Positions 49,901-62,300 of a stretch of 64,000 bases of DNA are shown here, one piece after another. Position numbers and translations under genes: made by a program. Origin of the DNA: Callipepla californica brunnescens. Lineage: Eukaryota; Chordata; Aves; Galliformes; Odontophoridae. Location of the stretch: NCBI GenBank assembly GCA_023055505.1, contig JALIRH010000010.1, positions 5,085,501 to 5,149,500 on the forward strand, in the 5' to 3' direction. Under the pieces are notes generated by a model. That model was not told the DNA's origin, ran no database searches, and saw only the letters and a program-made list of their open reading frames with translations. Position 1 is the stretch's first letter; every line of letters begins with the position of its first letter.

Positions 49901-51889
49901 GGTAACATATGAAATAGATTTATTTGCTGTATTTTAGTGAGTGGAAATGCAAGGAAAACTAATGATCTGCATAAAATGGTAAAAAGTAATTCAAAACACT
50001 TTCTGACAACAAAGACTTTGACATGAAAAAAAAAGCCCTTTAAAATCGTTTCTGTTGACATAAAGAGATTTTAACTTACTTCATTTCTCTGAGATATGCA
50101 AAAACAGAGATTATACAAATTGTATGTATTGTTGGTAATAATACAAAAACAAAATCGCGCTGATGAACCACAGAAGCAAGAACAAAATGTTTACAGCTAC
50201 TATACACCTACACATGAGAGCAAACATTATATAACCAATGTCAGACGCTGCAAAGCAAATGTTTGCAAGGGAAAGAAGAGCCGTCAAAGCAAACATCTTC
50301 TAAATCGCTGTTAATGGGAGCCGATGTACTGCGCCTAACTTTCTGCTACATTATCTTTAGTTAATTGAACAGTAACATTAATTTCCACGGCAGTGTTCTC
50401 ACTGGCTCTGGAGCAGCTACAAGGATTAACAAGCAATTTAGTGAGCTCACCAGCAGACTCCCCATACAGCAGTGGACAGCTCTTTCCTTGGGTACGGATG
50501 TTCTCCAAATGGGGACACTGAGAAGATGTACCTTAGTTTCAGATTTCAGAACAGAAGAGTCTTTCAAGAAGCTCTTACTTTCCTTCCATATTTCATGCCC
50601 TCAAGCACTCCTCGTTGGACCCAGGACACACGCTACCCTGGTGAACGAACATCAGACTTCTCTGGGCTGGACTGAACAGTGAAGAGTTAGCAAATGCTAA
50701 CACTAACTGCTTCCTCTTGGTTCCAACACCTTAATCCAATCTTTCCTAGTTACTGTAATTCTTCATTCCCTGGTAAAACTTAGCTATGGAAATAGAGGAT
50801 ACTACACAAACTCCCGTCTGCAGTACAACAGTAACTGCCAGATGTTAATACCGTACATATCTGCATTTGCTCGTACATGTAATAATTTAAATGATACAAA
50901 CAAAACATAGAATACAGTTCTGGCACGTTCCTGAAACCATCACAGCTAAGGGGTGTTACTATAATTTCACATATGAGGAACTACGTTTTTGGCACCACAA
51001 GCAATCTAGAATTTAAGAGTGAGTAAGAAGAATGACCCAGCCTTCACGTTCCATGTACTGCAGGAAGTAATGGAGTCTGAATCCATTAGGGCAACAAGCC
51101 CCACTACAATTTTTTGTTCCCCTTCCCATAACATCACTTATTTATCTCTATTCTCTAGCCTCTGAAACAAACAAACCCTATACCAACAGTAGCCCAGTAA
51201 GATCAGAAGCCTGCCAAGAGAAATAGCTGAGTCTGCTTACAAGCACCAGCTCCTCAATTTTATGTTCCTTGAGCAGTTTCCACCCAAGCTGCAACAGCTC
51301 CCTGACCCTGAGCTGAAGCTCTCACATAACCCCATCTTCAGCACAATATCAGGTAAGGACTTGTAGCTAGCAAGACAGTAAAGCCACAGATTTGTGTTTG
51401 CAGAAGCGTTCCCCTCAGCCAGGTGGCAGGCATCCGTCACCTGCTGGTGTCACCGCACAACTTTAACTATGCTATATGCACACAGACCCACAAAGAGCTG
51501 GAAAATGCAGAAAGAGGGGAATCAGAACAATTGCATTGCCTGTAGCAAATCTCATAGGGATACAAACAGGGCGTGTCAACACTTCCTTCCATACACGATT
51601 GCTGAAAATGCCAGACATTTGGAAAAAACACATTTCAGAGCAAACACCTGGGCCAGAGTTAAGTTGGGTTAGTTTTTGATGGAATTAGACTGTCAAAAGA
51701 CATTAGAGTTTAGGGTTTGTTTAGATTTGTTGAATTTATATTTGCTTAACTACTGGATTTAGGAAAATCGCGAATTCAGACAGTTATGAGCCCAAAGAAG
51801 AAAGGCAGTTTTGTCAGGGGCAACATTTAAATGTTACACGTTGGCAGTGTTCACTCAGTTAGGTCTAAGGTTGGTTTGGGAAATGAACA
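46986..51889. other. Spacer between the divergent G6PC2 and SPC25 promoters, no gene seen
   Basis: About 4.9 kb of unremarkable sequence. Open stretches occur on both strands, but none shows a family signature or a consistent splice structure that I trust. A run of ten G flanked by T6 and A7 is at 49482-49491. Distal enhancers of either gene could lie here, but nothing visible shows it. Confidence 0.5.
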
Positions 51890-52036
51890 GAATCATAGAA
51901 TGCCATGGTTTGGAAGAGACCTCAAAGATCATCTAGTCCCAATGCCCCACTGCGGGCAGGGTTGCCAAGCAGTAAATCGGGCACGAGACAAATCTGCCAA
52001 GGGCCACATCCAACCTGGCCCTGAAGAACAGCAATG
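51890..52036 (-). mobile_element. CR1 LINE 3'-end fragment, reverse orientation
   Basis: AGAATCATAGAATGCCATGG followed by TTGGAAGAGACCTCAAAGAT is the reverse complement of the CR1 3' terminus. It continues to about 52036 with the usual GGGCCACATCCAACCTGGCC part. Only the last 150 nt or so of the element remain. It lies in the spacer between G6PC2 and SPC25. The following 200 nt do not look like CR1 to me. Confidence 0.85.
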
Positions 52037-52480
52037 GTCCTTGTTTAAAACGCCATGTGTTGTGTCCAAATCAGTATGTGGCTTGGTACTCACAATAACC
52101 AGCCCAACCTTAGTACACACAAGCCTCAAGGAGATGAGGAACACTGGTCTAGTGGTCTCAGTTTTAGGACTGCTAGTGCTAGGAAACTGCACAACAGATG
52201 TCCAAGTCAATTGAGACAGAAGAGCAATGGGGCTGATAAGCACAATCCACCAGCTCTAACTTTGTACAGGAATAATACAACCAACAGTGCCTTCAGCTGA
52301 CATCGCGCTTAGTGCTCCGGGGAGGGAAGCGTAATTAATGGCCTCAAATAGCTATCCTCAAAGCAGTAACATTTACATTATTTTGAGATCGTATGAGCAG
52401 CACTGAATTAAGCTGAAGACAAAATCATTAGCTGTGGTAACAAGCTAAGAAACTCCTGCGACAAAGAGAAGGCTGTACCA

Positions 52481-52607
52481 GGGTGACAGAGTGCCTGGCC
52501 AGAGCCCAAAGGGAAAGATGGTATCTGGGTGACAGAGTGTCTGGCCAGAGCCCAAAGGGAAAGGTGGTATCTGGGTGCCAGAGTGCCTGGCCAGAGCCCA
52601 AAGGGAG
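52481..52607 (+). repeat. 46-bp minisatellite, about 2.8 copies
   Basis: Copies start at 52481, 52527 and 52573, each opening with GGGTGACAGAGTG or a one-to-two-base variant and containing CTGGCCAGAGCCCAAAGGGA. The spacing is exactly 46 bp. The third copy is cut off at about 52607, where GC-rich sequence begins. Because 46 is not a multiple of 3, successive copies are read in different frames, which argues against a coding role. Confidence 0.92.
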
Positions 52608-52819
52608 CGCCCGCGCTGCGGTGTCGGTGGGCGCTGGCGGTGCCACAGGCCGATAACAGAAGCGTGCCTGCGTACAGGCAGCGCTAGGGACTCGTTCGTG
52701 CTGCTGCAAATAGGACTGCCCTGCCCTCTGTCCGTCTCTGTAACAAACAGCTCCTCACTCACAGAATAACTCAACTCTGGGAATTAAACAGTGATCTGAG
52801 TACCACAAAACATCACCGG

Positions 52820-53460
52820 GCCGCCCCAGGCACGTCCTCTGGACTCTGCACCAAGAGGCTGGAAACAAGCTGTGTCCGCAGCGGCACATGAAGGCGCCCG
52901 CCTGCCCCACTGCCGGAGACACCCCGCTCACCGCTGCCAGCAAGTGAGCGCGTGTGAGCGGTGCAGGGGACAATCCGCACACGGTTTCCCGGCGGGAGCC
53001 GCCGGCTCCAACCCGCAGCAGCGTACCGGCAGCGGGCCGCGACAAACGAGCACCGCCCCACCTCACGGCCCGCACCTCACGGCAGCTCGAGCCGCCAGCT
53101 GCAAGCACGGCCGGGCCAATCAGAGGCGCGCTTGTTGCGGGGCGGCGCGGGGGCGGGCGCGGCCGTTAGAAAGGCGGGAAGGCGGCCGAGGTTTGAAAGC
53201 TGCAGCGCGCCCCGCGGGGAGCCCTCGGCCCTTCCCTCGGCCAGCACGGCCGCCGCGGAGGAGGAAACCGAGCTACCGCCGTTGGTGACGGAGGCGACGT
53301 AAAGGAAAGGTTTACGTAAAGGAAAAGTCAACTCACGGCGTAAAACCAACCCTGGAGCAATCCCGGTAACGTTGGGTACGGCTGCTGAGGTTGGCTCGCG
53401 TCTCCACGCGGGTACCTGCGTGTGCACCGTAGCATCATGTCTGCTGCAAGGACAGAAGAT
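52820..53460. promoter_or_regulatory. SPC25: CpG island promoter of SPC25
   Basis: A GC-rich stretch dense in CpG, in sharp contrast with the AT-rich surroundings. It contains a CCAAT box (53116-53120), a GC box GGGCGG (53151-53156), an E2F-like GGCGGGAA (53173-53180) and a CHR-like TTTGAA (53192-53197). The ATG of SPC25 follows at 53437. Transcription probably starts near or just after the CHR, but no single start can be fixed. There is no clear TATA box, as is usual for cell-cycle housekeeping genes. Confidence 0.8.
53297..53327 (+). repeat. 17-bp direct duplication in the SPC25 5' leader
   Basis: ACGTAAAGGAAAGG at 53297 recurs at 53314 as ACGTAAAGGAAAAG, giving a period of 17. It lies between the promoter sites and the start codon and is probably part of the 5' UTR. 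Confidence 0.8.
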
Positions 53461-56240
53461 GAAATAGCCGTCATCGAGAGGGAAATGAAAGAATTTTGGA
53501 CTGAATTAAAAAGCGTTTATGGCACTGAACAGATCAATCAGACCTTAGCGCTGAGAGATTCGTGCAAGGAGTCCGTAAAGGTGCTTTCAGGTAATGTGCC
53601 GTCACGGCGTCCCTGTGCCCACCGCGTTACCGGCACAGTGCTTCAGGTAACTGCAGTCTCTTCCTTACAGAGAGATGGTCCAAGAAGCTGAAAGAAGGGG
53701 ACCTGATGATTGATAAAATTCAGGAGTACGGAAATGGTACAGTACGGTGTTTTATTTATTGTCTAGATTTTTTAAAATTAACAATACAGTTAGTGAGAGA
53801 CTTCCTGTTTTAAAAGGTAACCTGCAAATCAGAACGAAGGCAGAACCAAAGCCAGTTGCATTCAGACACAGGATGTAAACTGCAAGTCAGGGGCAATCTC
53901 CTACAGACCTTAATTGCTGATTCAAAATGATAAAGACTGATTAGAAGTGTTCTGTATGGTGTTTTCATTGCTCGAGAATGAATAGGTGTTTACATTTAAA
54001 ACAACAAAGTAAACTTAAATATTGTGAGGCTACTTATGCCTTTTCTATATTAAGAAAATACAGTTCACAGTCTAGGATTAATAGCTCAAAACACTATGAC
54101 CGAACTTCATAATCTCAGGCAAAAATAGTTGCAACATGTAGTATCAGTGAGTGTTTCCTTACCTTAGGTTTCTGTTGAGCAGTTTATCTGTGAAGAAGAC
54201 CTGCCATAGTTCTGGCACCAGAAACATCCTGCACGTCACTGAAGTGTCAGAGGAGCTTGCTTCTCTGTAGATTTTTTTCTGAACAACTGTTACTTTATAC
54301 TGATATTTGATGCTCAGTTTTGGCTACCTGGCTGAGGTAGCAAGCATTTCACTAGCTTTTATTAAAATGAATAATCACAAACTATATAGCTGATTATTAT
54401 TAGTGGAGACCTAATTAGCTGTAGATGTTCATATTTCTACTTTCTGTCAGAGATTCTCCAGCAGAACAAACAGATATCAGAAAATGAAAAACATTTGACA
54501 GAAGTAAAATCTAACCTAAACCATGAAGAGGAACAAAAGAAGGAGCTGACTGACAGTATCCAAGAGCTTAAAGAAGAGTTGATGAAGAAAAAGGAAAGTA
54601 AGTAGAGTTTCTAATTAGAGCAGGAATTGTTTTCAGTGCTAGCTCTTGATGGGCTTCTCTGCTGCTTAAAGTTCTGGTGCGCTTTGCTAACCTTTAGTTT
54701 CATATTTCTGGTTGTTCTTAAAAATCTAGTAATATCTTCTAAAAACAAAGCCACTAAGGAGAGAGTGGAACGACTGTGTAAATCTAAAGAGCTGTTTGAA
54801 GAGAGGCTTGGATTGGAAATACGCAGAATTCATAGTAAGTTATATTCGTTTCTTTGGTTTCCAAATACACTGATATAATCTGATTAATGCTGATAATCAG
54901 AGAAGTTGCAGCTCACACAACTGAAAAACTGCCTCAAATATGCTTACCTGGGCTTCTCTAGTGCATCATATTGAGTCATTTTCCTCTCTTTCACTGCGTT
55001 TGTTTACACCACCTATCACTGGCAGTGTGGGCTGGTTGATTAGCAGACATAGTCTGGGTCTCTGTGTCAGAATGTCACAGTTGCTTTCATCATGGAAGAG
55101 CAGTTCAGATATCTTTGTAAAGCTAAGGAAGCAATGGTTAGTAACTGCTAGCTCCAAGTAGAGCTTCTCAAACGGCAAAAGATAGTATATTGAAACACGT
55201 TTGTCTTGGCGAAGAGACTAGGTTTGCTGAATTTGCAAGTATTTTAACTGTATCTTAATCACTGGGACTCCATCCAAAGCTAATGGCATTAATGAATTTT
55301 GTTTGCTTCAGATGAGCAGTTGCAGTTTGTATTCAGACATATTGACCACAAAGATCCTGACAAGCCGTATATGTTTACCCTTTCCATAAATGAACAGGGA
55401 GATTATGAAGGTATGTGAATTTTAAGTTCTTAAATATAAGGACAGAGTCTGATGTGGGTATTTGAAAAAAGGCTATAAGTACAGTTTAGTCGTAACCTTT
55501 ATCTTCTATCTTGAGTGAAAAAAATGACAGCATTAAAATGTTCTTAATAAAGTTACTTTTGCTTATAATGAAAACATATCTACTTACCTGCACTTTGTGA
55601 AGCTGTTGTTTACTTTGTACCAAGCAAAGTGGGGGAGAGATCCAGGGCCAGATGAGATGGATGCTCCAGTCTCTGTTCCTCTTGATGCAGACAGAGGAGA
55701 CTTCATTTTTCATTAATGTTATTTCAAACTGTTCTGAAGTGAAAAGTTTATCGCACGGTGGGCTACATCAGTTTTCAATATGCCTACCTGCAGAGCAACA
55801 GAAATGTTTAGGAATGTATTTCAGTCGTTGAGGCAGGATGCAAACTGCTACAATTGAAGCAGAAGGACAGCATCAAGCAGGAGGTTTGGAAAGAAAAAAA
55901 TTGTGCGTTTGTTGAAAGATTTGTCTTCACTGAAAGAAAATAAGTTAATAGATTCCTCAAAAATAAGTGAAGGTAAAAACACAACACAGACTGCAATCTA
56001 TATAATTCACAAGCCTGGAAAAAACACTAATACTGATACATATATTTTCCTAATAAAAGTGGTCTAATTTTTCTAAATATTTCCATCTTTCTTGTTTTAG
56101 TGACTTCCTGTACTCCTCCTCTGGATTGTATATCAGAGTTGCAGCAGAAAGTGAGAGAAACTAATAATTTTTCTGCATTTATTGCCAACATCAGAAAGGC
56201 CTTCACTGCTGTATCTTATAAACAGTCTACTTCAAGTTAG
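53437..56240 (+). CDS. SPC25: Kinetochore protein Spc25 (NDC80 complex subunit), complete, 6 coding exons
   Basis: A component of the NDC80 complex; with Spc24 it forms the inner end that docks the complex to the kinetochore through CENP-T or MIS12. Coding exons: 53437-53590 (154 nt), 53671-53736 (66), 54451-54597 (147), 54730-54834 (105), 55312-55410 (99), 56101-56240 (140). The joined frame is 711 nt, 236 residues and TAG; human has 224. Residues up to about 130 are Glu/Lys-rich and predicted coiled coil. The rest is the globular domain, with [22 protein letters not shown] and [16 protein letters not shown] matching the human C-terminus. The ATG at 53437 is the first in the leader, with A at -3. 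All introns are GT-AG, and every internal exon boundary is phase 1. Confidence 0.96.
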
Positions 56241-56324
56241 CTAATAACTTTCTAGCTATAATGCACTTTTATTTTTCCTTCCCGTTCTAAGTATGTATTT
56301 ATCCATGTCTTACTCTAATTTTTA

Positions 56325-56330
56325 AATAAA
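56325..56330 (+). terminator. SPC25: Poly(A) signal AATAAA of SPC25
   Basis: A canonical AATAAA 85 nt after the stop codon, within a TTTTTAAATAAAGG context. It would give a very short 3' UTR of about 100-110 nt. It is the first canonical signal after the stop. Confidence 0.8.
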
Positions 56331-56345
56331 GGAAAGTAATGAGAA

Positions 56346-59300
56346 CATTATTTTAGTCCACTGTTTTAAAGGGACATTTTAGATCATTTTGGAACAACAT
56401 TATCAACTACTTCCTAAACTGGGTGTCTCCAGTCTTGTAAACTTGGATTCAGGAGCAAACAGCTAAGTTTTCATGTAAGGATTTCATTTAAGAGGTTTAT
56501 AAAACATCAGTGATGTGTTATTTCTGTTTGCTTTCTGAGATTGTCATCCCAAAGGGGAAGTGGAAACTAAATGAGCAGAGGGTGGGAGGTGGGCCGTCAT
56601 AACAAAAAACCCAAGCAAACAAAAAACCTTTGTGCTAGCTGTAGCTATTAACAAAAAATAACTTTTTCTGAAACAGAATAGGAAAATTATACTTCCAGTT
56701 GGGTTAGTAGACCAGCCAGTGGTGTTTTATTTTTTAAAGGCATTCCACTAGCCCTGTAATTCCTACTTGTCTTCTCTCAAAGGAGCTGTGACTGCTGTAT
56801 TACTCTGATGTTGGTGATACTCCTTCCTTCCCCCTTGTACGGAAGCTTCACCCTGCACGTTACAAATTCCTGTCCATTCTGACTCCTCACTGTGTCACCG
56901 CTCTAATTCTGAATGCCTGCATTCATTTTCAAGCATGTTCTTACCCTTCTCCATTTCATTTGCCTGTGACAAGCAATTCTTAGTTGCACTGGAAAGAAAT
57001 ATTTAACAACACTTGAATGGAAGCAAAAAGGCACTATGCAGCCACCTTATTTCAGTGCTTTCAAACAGAACTTACTAGGAGTGCACGTTGCTTAGATGTA
57101 CTCTGTGTCACATCATCTTCACAGGGTGGAGAAAAAAAGACAAATGTTCAGACTTACTGCTGTTTTATTTTCATTTGCCATCATTTCTCCTTTTCATGTT
57201 CATTCCAGGCACGAGTAGTTAGTTTATTGCTCCTAATGAAATTACGTTGCCAAGATGGTTCTGTACTGAACATGAAATATATGACAAACAATTCCTAAGC
57301 GTGTAAATTCCAATGCAGTATCTGCTACAAGAGATGTGCTGGTTGTAAATATTCTGTGTGTACCCCTAAAGCAAGCACTACAGTTTAAAATTTTTATTGT
57401 GTGTAATTTAAACCTTTACAACTCCTTTTGGAATTTGAATAATGACTGTTTATATCTACCAAGGCAAATCAGATGCAGATCTTGCTTCCTTTAGAAAAAA
57501 ACCTAAGTATTCCACCAAAAGCAGGTAAAGAGAATAAAAAACATTTGTTTCTCTTATTACAAAATATGAAGTAGAACTAACTGGTGACATCTCTGAAACA
57601 GCCTGTGTGCTAGTTGAATATTTGTCATAAAATATGAAAACGTTTGTGCCTTTAGCAATTGCAGTTAGCACTTAAAAAAAACTTTTCACGCTGGAATACA
57701 TCAACTGGGAATTCAATGTTGGGTTATGAAGTTGTAGAACACATCTTTAACCAGTAATATCAGGGCCTACTAGGATAATAATGATATATATTGACTCAAT
57801 AGATGTAGCTATTGGAACCCCAGGATATTGAATAGTACACAGACTGAAATGCCTTAAAGAGCTTATGGGGCAAGCTCGTGAGCCTAAAAGCAAAATGCAG
57901 CTTAGAGACAGTCATCTCCCTCCAGCTGGTGGTAGTGCTCTGTGAGTGGGATCAGAGCTGTTTCAATAGAGAGATTCTATTTTTGTGAGAATCAGAAAAG
58001 GCTCTTTAAAAAATAATAATAAAAAAAAAAGTTAAATAATTTGCCCAGCCCTGAATATTGGTTTCTCCTTTAAATTATCTACCTGTACTCAGCTACTGAG
58101 GGTCAAGCCTGAAATTAATTGACCAGCTACTTCTACTGAATACAGAGAAAACTGCTGACACAGATCAGCATGTATGCTTACAGCCCTGTCAAATTTATCT
58201 TTGTTTTGTATTTTGTTTATACAAAACATCTAGAAAAAATGTTGGACTTACAATATATTAAAAACTCACTGTGAATTTGAGGGCTGAATATAAGACAGAA
58301 TATTAAATGTTAATATACTAAGTGCTTTTAATTACAGCTACTATATGGTAGCTGGAGATCAGATTTGAAAAAAAACTGAAATACTTTAATAGTTGTTCTG
58401 GCTAACAACAGTTTTATTATACACCTTCTCAAGCAAGATTGGTGGCAGTTAAACTGAGCTTGATGATGTTTTTCATAAACCCTCTTGCACATCACTAGAC
58501 TTCTTAAAAAGTGAATGAACAAGTACTAGCTACACTTAGGAGAATTAAGAAGGACATAGAAGTTATGCTGCACTTCAATCATGTTTCAATTGTTATATAT
58601 TACTTACCATCTTCCCTAATGCTTCAATAAACTTCTGGAGTTTATTCAGTACCCTGAAATTGTCTAAGCTACTGCCACTGTTATAATACTCGAAAATCAT
58701 TATAAATCGCTCACAAATGAGTGCATAACTATTGAAAATCCCTGCTGAACTCAGTATAACAAACAAATGCATTCATAAGTCATTTAGTCCCACAGGCAGA
58801 TTACTGTATGTGTTTTAACTTTATGAATACATTATACTAAATAATTGTTGTAATACTCTCTTACCTTTTTGAAAGCAACAGTTGCAGCCCAATTACATTA
58901 AGCTGTACTACTGAAATAGTATTGTATGCCTGACAGGTTTTGAGAACAGTTTTGAGTGCCAGACAGCGAGAATTCATTCTTGTTCTTATTATCCCTAATC
59001 AGTCTAAAAATTATCCACAAAGAACACTTCAGAATCTCGAACTTATGAGCAAGTTGTTCCAGAGGTAATGAAGCCCACCTTCCCAGATCTGTGTTTTTGT
59101 CCTGAAACAGTGCCATTTCTCTTCACTGCAATATCTCATCTTTTTACAATCTTCCTAGTGGGTGAGAGGCTTTCCCCAGTCCTCAGTTACACTATTTTAC
59201 TGTCTGGTTGGCTGCTGCTAAATCAACAGGATAACAGCTGTGCTCTGCTCACCCTTCCTTCAGTGCAGAGCATGGATTTGTGGTTCTCCCCTTTATGTGG

Positions 59301-62300
59301 CTGCCGATTTCTAATACACTGTTGAAACACCAATAGCTGCAACACTATCTGATATTTCATATTTGAGCATTAGATTCATAAGTTTTTAGAAATACTATGC
59401 TATAATGTTTGATCATGTAAGTGCACGCTATTTTTTACATGACCTTATGTATATTTTAAAGTGTCTGTGCACCAAAATGGTAACCTGAAACAAGATGCAT
59501 TGTTAATCCAATTTTCCTTTTCTCAGATCACAGCACATTGGACAATGCTAATTGCTATTGACTCACCTCTTGGTAAGGAAACATGCACTTTGGCTGACTT
59601 GATTCAATAAATTCTTTTCACTGAGTGCTCGGGCCCAGTTCTCCAGTATCCTGTACCTTCTGCACCAGAGCTTCAGCTGGAATAACTGTCTCAGTGGAGA
59701 AAGAGGCCTCTTAAACAAATACCAACTATTTGTTGCTATTAGCAGTGTGTTAGATTTACTTAATACCAATGGCTGTTACCAAAAAAGATTCCAGGCATTT
59801 GAGAACAGACAGCATACATTAACCTGGCTAAGCAAGGAGAATGTAGATGTTATAGAGGGGCAACCTCCTGAGTGGCATACTACCCAAGCTAAAGCACCAT
59901 TCAAATAGGTGATTACGCCATCCATTAAAAATAAGAGCAAGCAAATAAGTAATACTCATCCAAATGAAGCTAACAGGAAATAATTGCTTGTCTAACTCCA
60001 AGTCTGACGTAGCCTTATTAATGCAAAAGCAATGCAGCAAATTGATAATTGCATTATTTTAACATTAGCCACCATTGTCAACATGACTTACCAGCCTGTA
60101 TTATCCCCTACCTCGTGCACAGGCAGACAAGCCATCTGATGAAATCCTGCTTCTAAAGGAAAGAGGTAAATCTCTTCTGACACGCAGTTCTCAGTGCTGT
60201 CATTGGCAACTCAGCAGCAACTGTCATTTTAGGCTCCAGACTTCTCAGAAGTTAGCCCATGACTCTGACAGTTTGCTTGGGACTGCGGGCACCACATTCA
60301 CTAAGTGCTCTACTAGTGGCGCTGCAACAAATCAAGAATACCTAAATTTGCAGTCAGTGTTCATGCAATTTACATGAGAAAATAAGTTTATCTGCCTCAG
60401 CTGGTCTTGCTGATGTTTCCCTCCACTACAATTTCTCAAATGTATTGGTTGGTGCAGAACAGGAAATTAATATATAAAGAAGGAAAACTGAATAAAGAAG
60501 GAAGAAAGGGGAGTGAAGAAGGGACTAAAGGAACCTTATTTGAATTAATGGATCCTTGTTTTCTGAAAACAATCTAAGAGTCCTAGTTGCAAACACCGCT
60601 GATCTTATTTCTCTGATCAGAAAGTGCACAGCATGTAATCCAAGATGCTTTGATGTTGGCAGCTATAGCAGGGTCAGTGTTTTGGCTGAATTAAGTTAGA
60701 TTAAAATCACACAGATGAGAGATGAGGCCAATACGGCCATAAAATAGCAAACCTTTCTGGTAGGAAGCAGCTCTTTCACAGATACCTTAAAAGAGCAACA
60801 GTAATTAACACGACTATCACTAGCAGTTAAAAGGGTAGGTAATCTTCCAAATGAACCCAAAAATGGGACTGAAAATTCTTAGTTAGGTAGACGCAGGAAG
60901 GTGCTGATGCAATTTTAATCAGGAAAGATCAGATTCTCTCACTTAATTTCAGGATTTTATAATTATTAATATTTTAAGTGGGAAGACTGCAAAAAAAGTA
61001 GCTTAAATATGGCATAAAATGCTACCGTCATGCAGTTGTACAGAAGCTTTACACAGTCCTATTTTAGAATGAGTAAAAATAAACTGCAAGGTGTTTCTCT
61101 GTTTCTCAACAGAGCATTGGTACAGTACAAGCTCCGGTTCCCTAGACAGCTGCGTATTGTTCATTATGCAGTTGTTTCAGAGCATTGGTATTTCTGGTGA
61201 GACTAAATCCATTAGATAACTAATCCATTTTTAAGTGCGTATATATGACCACTGTGCAAATCTTTCCTACTCAAGGCTAACAGTCTCTTGCCCTGCAGTA
61301 GCATTTTCTGACAGATCACCTCAAGCTACAAAAAAATTCTCTGCAGTTCCACTGTTTTATTCCTTGTGACAGAAATGTAGCCACTTTAACACTCAAGGCC
61401 AAATTCCCAGCTCTGTTTTGTGCTGGGTGCTTGGACTAGTTGCAAGAGTAGCACAAATTTTAAAGGCTTAACTGTCAGCAGTCTCAGTGGTCACAGGCAG
61501 ATGTCCTGGGAATTTCAGCAAGGCAAACATCTGTTTTTCCTGGACCTCTCCTATTTACTGGATTTTTGACTCACTGGGCCATCATTTTTCAAAGCAAAGC
61601 CTCCAGATGAACCAATTAATCTACACAGACCTGGTCCTCCACTTCCCTGGAGGTTGCTGTGGAATATAATACTCCAAGAAACAGGAACATCAACTCTATT
61701 TTACATCTACATTCATTACCGCTTCAGCTGCACAACACTTCAGTGACACCAAGGCAACCAAAATGTATCTATATGACCACTAAACAGGTACAAGGTTAGC
61801 TGTGTGCTTAAGATGTCTCACAGAACTGAAATCTGAGGAAACTGACACCCAGTAATGGGGTCTGTGGAGGAATCTCATCTATTTTTAAGGCATTTTGAAA
61901 AATTCTTTGATGCTAAAATATAGTAGAGTTGATACTTTAACTTTGAGAAAATTATGATTTGTTTGAACACGCATTTAGATGCAGACAATCCCTACTTTCA
62001 GGTCTAATGCAACACTGAAGTGCCTGCTAGATCTCACTCCTGTGTTTTTGCAAGCTCTGTAACCACTACTGAGCCCTGAAGTAGGCTTCAAATTTGGAAA
62101 TCCTAAGAAAATTGAATAAGCATCACATGGATTTGTCACTGACTACCCTCTGGCAGAATTACTAAACCCAAAGCCCTTTAATGTATAACACAGTGAAGAT
62201 TTGAATATTATCTGTGCAGTCAATATACATGCATCAGTTCTAAAAATATCAGTCTCAGAACTGTTTCTGCTCCACTGCTCTGGCTTTATGATGTGAATGA

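Noticed and set aside
52428..53108. Several overlapping minus- and plus-strand open frames of 80-140 codons upstream of SPC25
   Set aside because: They are produced by the 46-bp minisatellite and by the stop-poor CpG island; copies are read in shifting frames.
53422..53436. A longer SPC25 N-terminus starting at an in-frame GTG
   Set aside because: The ATG at 53437 has a good context and is the first ATG of the leader; nothing supports a non-ATG start.
59590..59720. Alternative reading of the 59.6-kb minus-strand segment as a C-terminal exon ending in a TGA at 59618-59620
   Set aside because: Equally open in another frame and without homology; no way to choose between frames.
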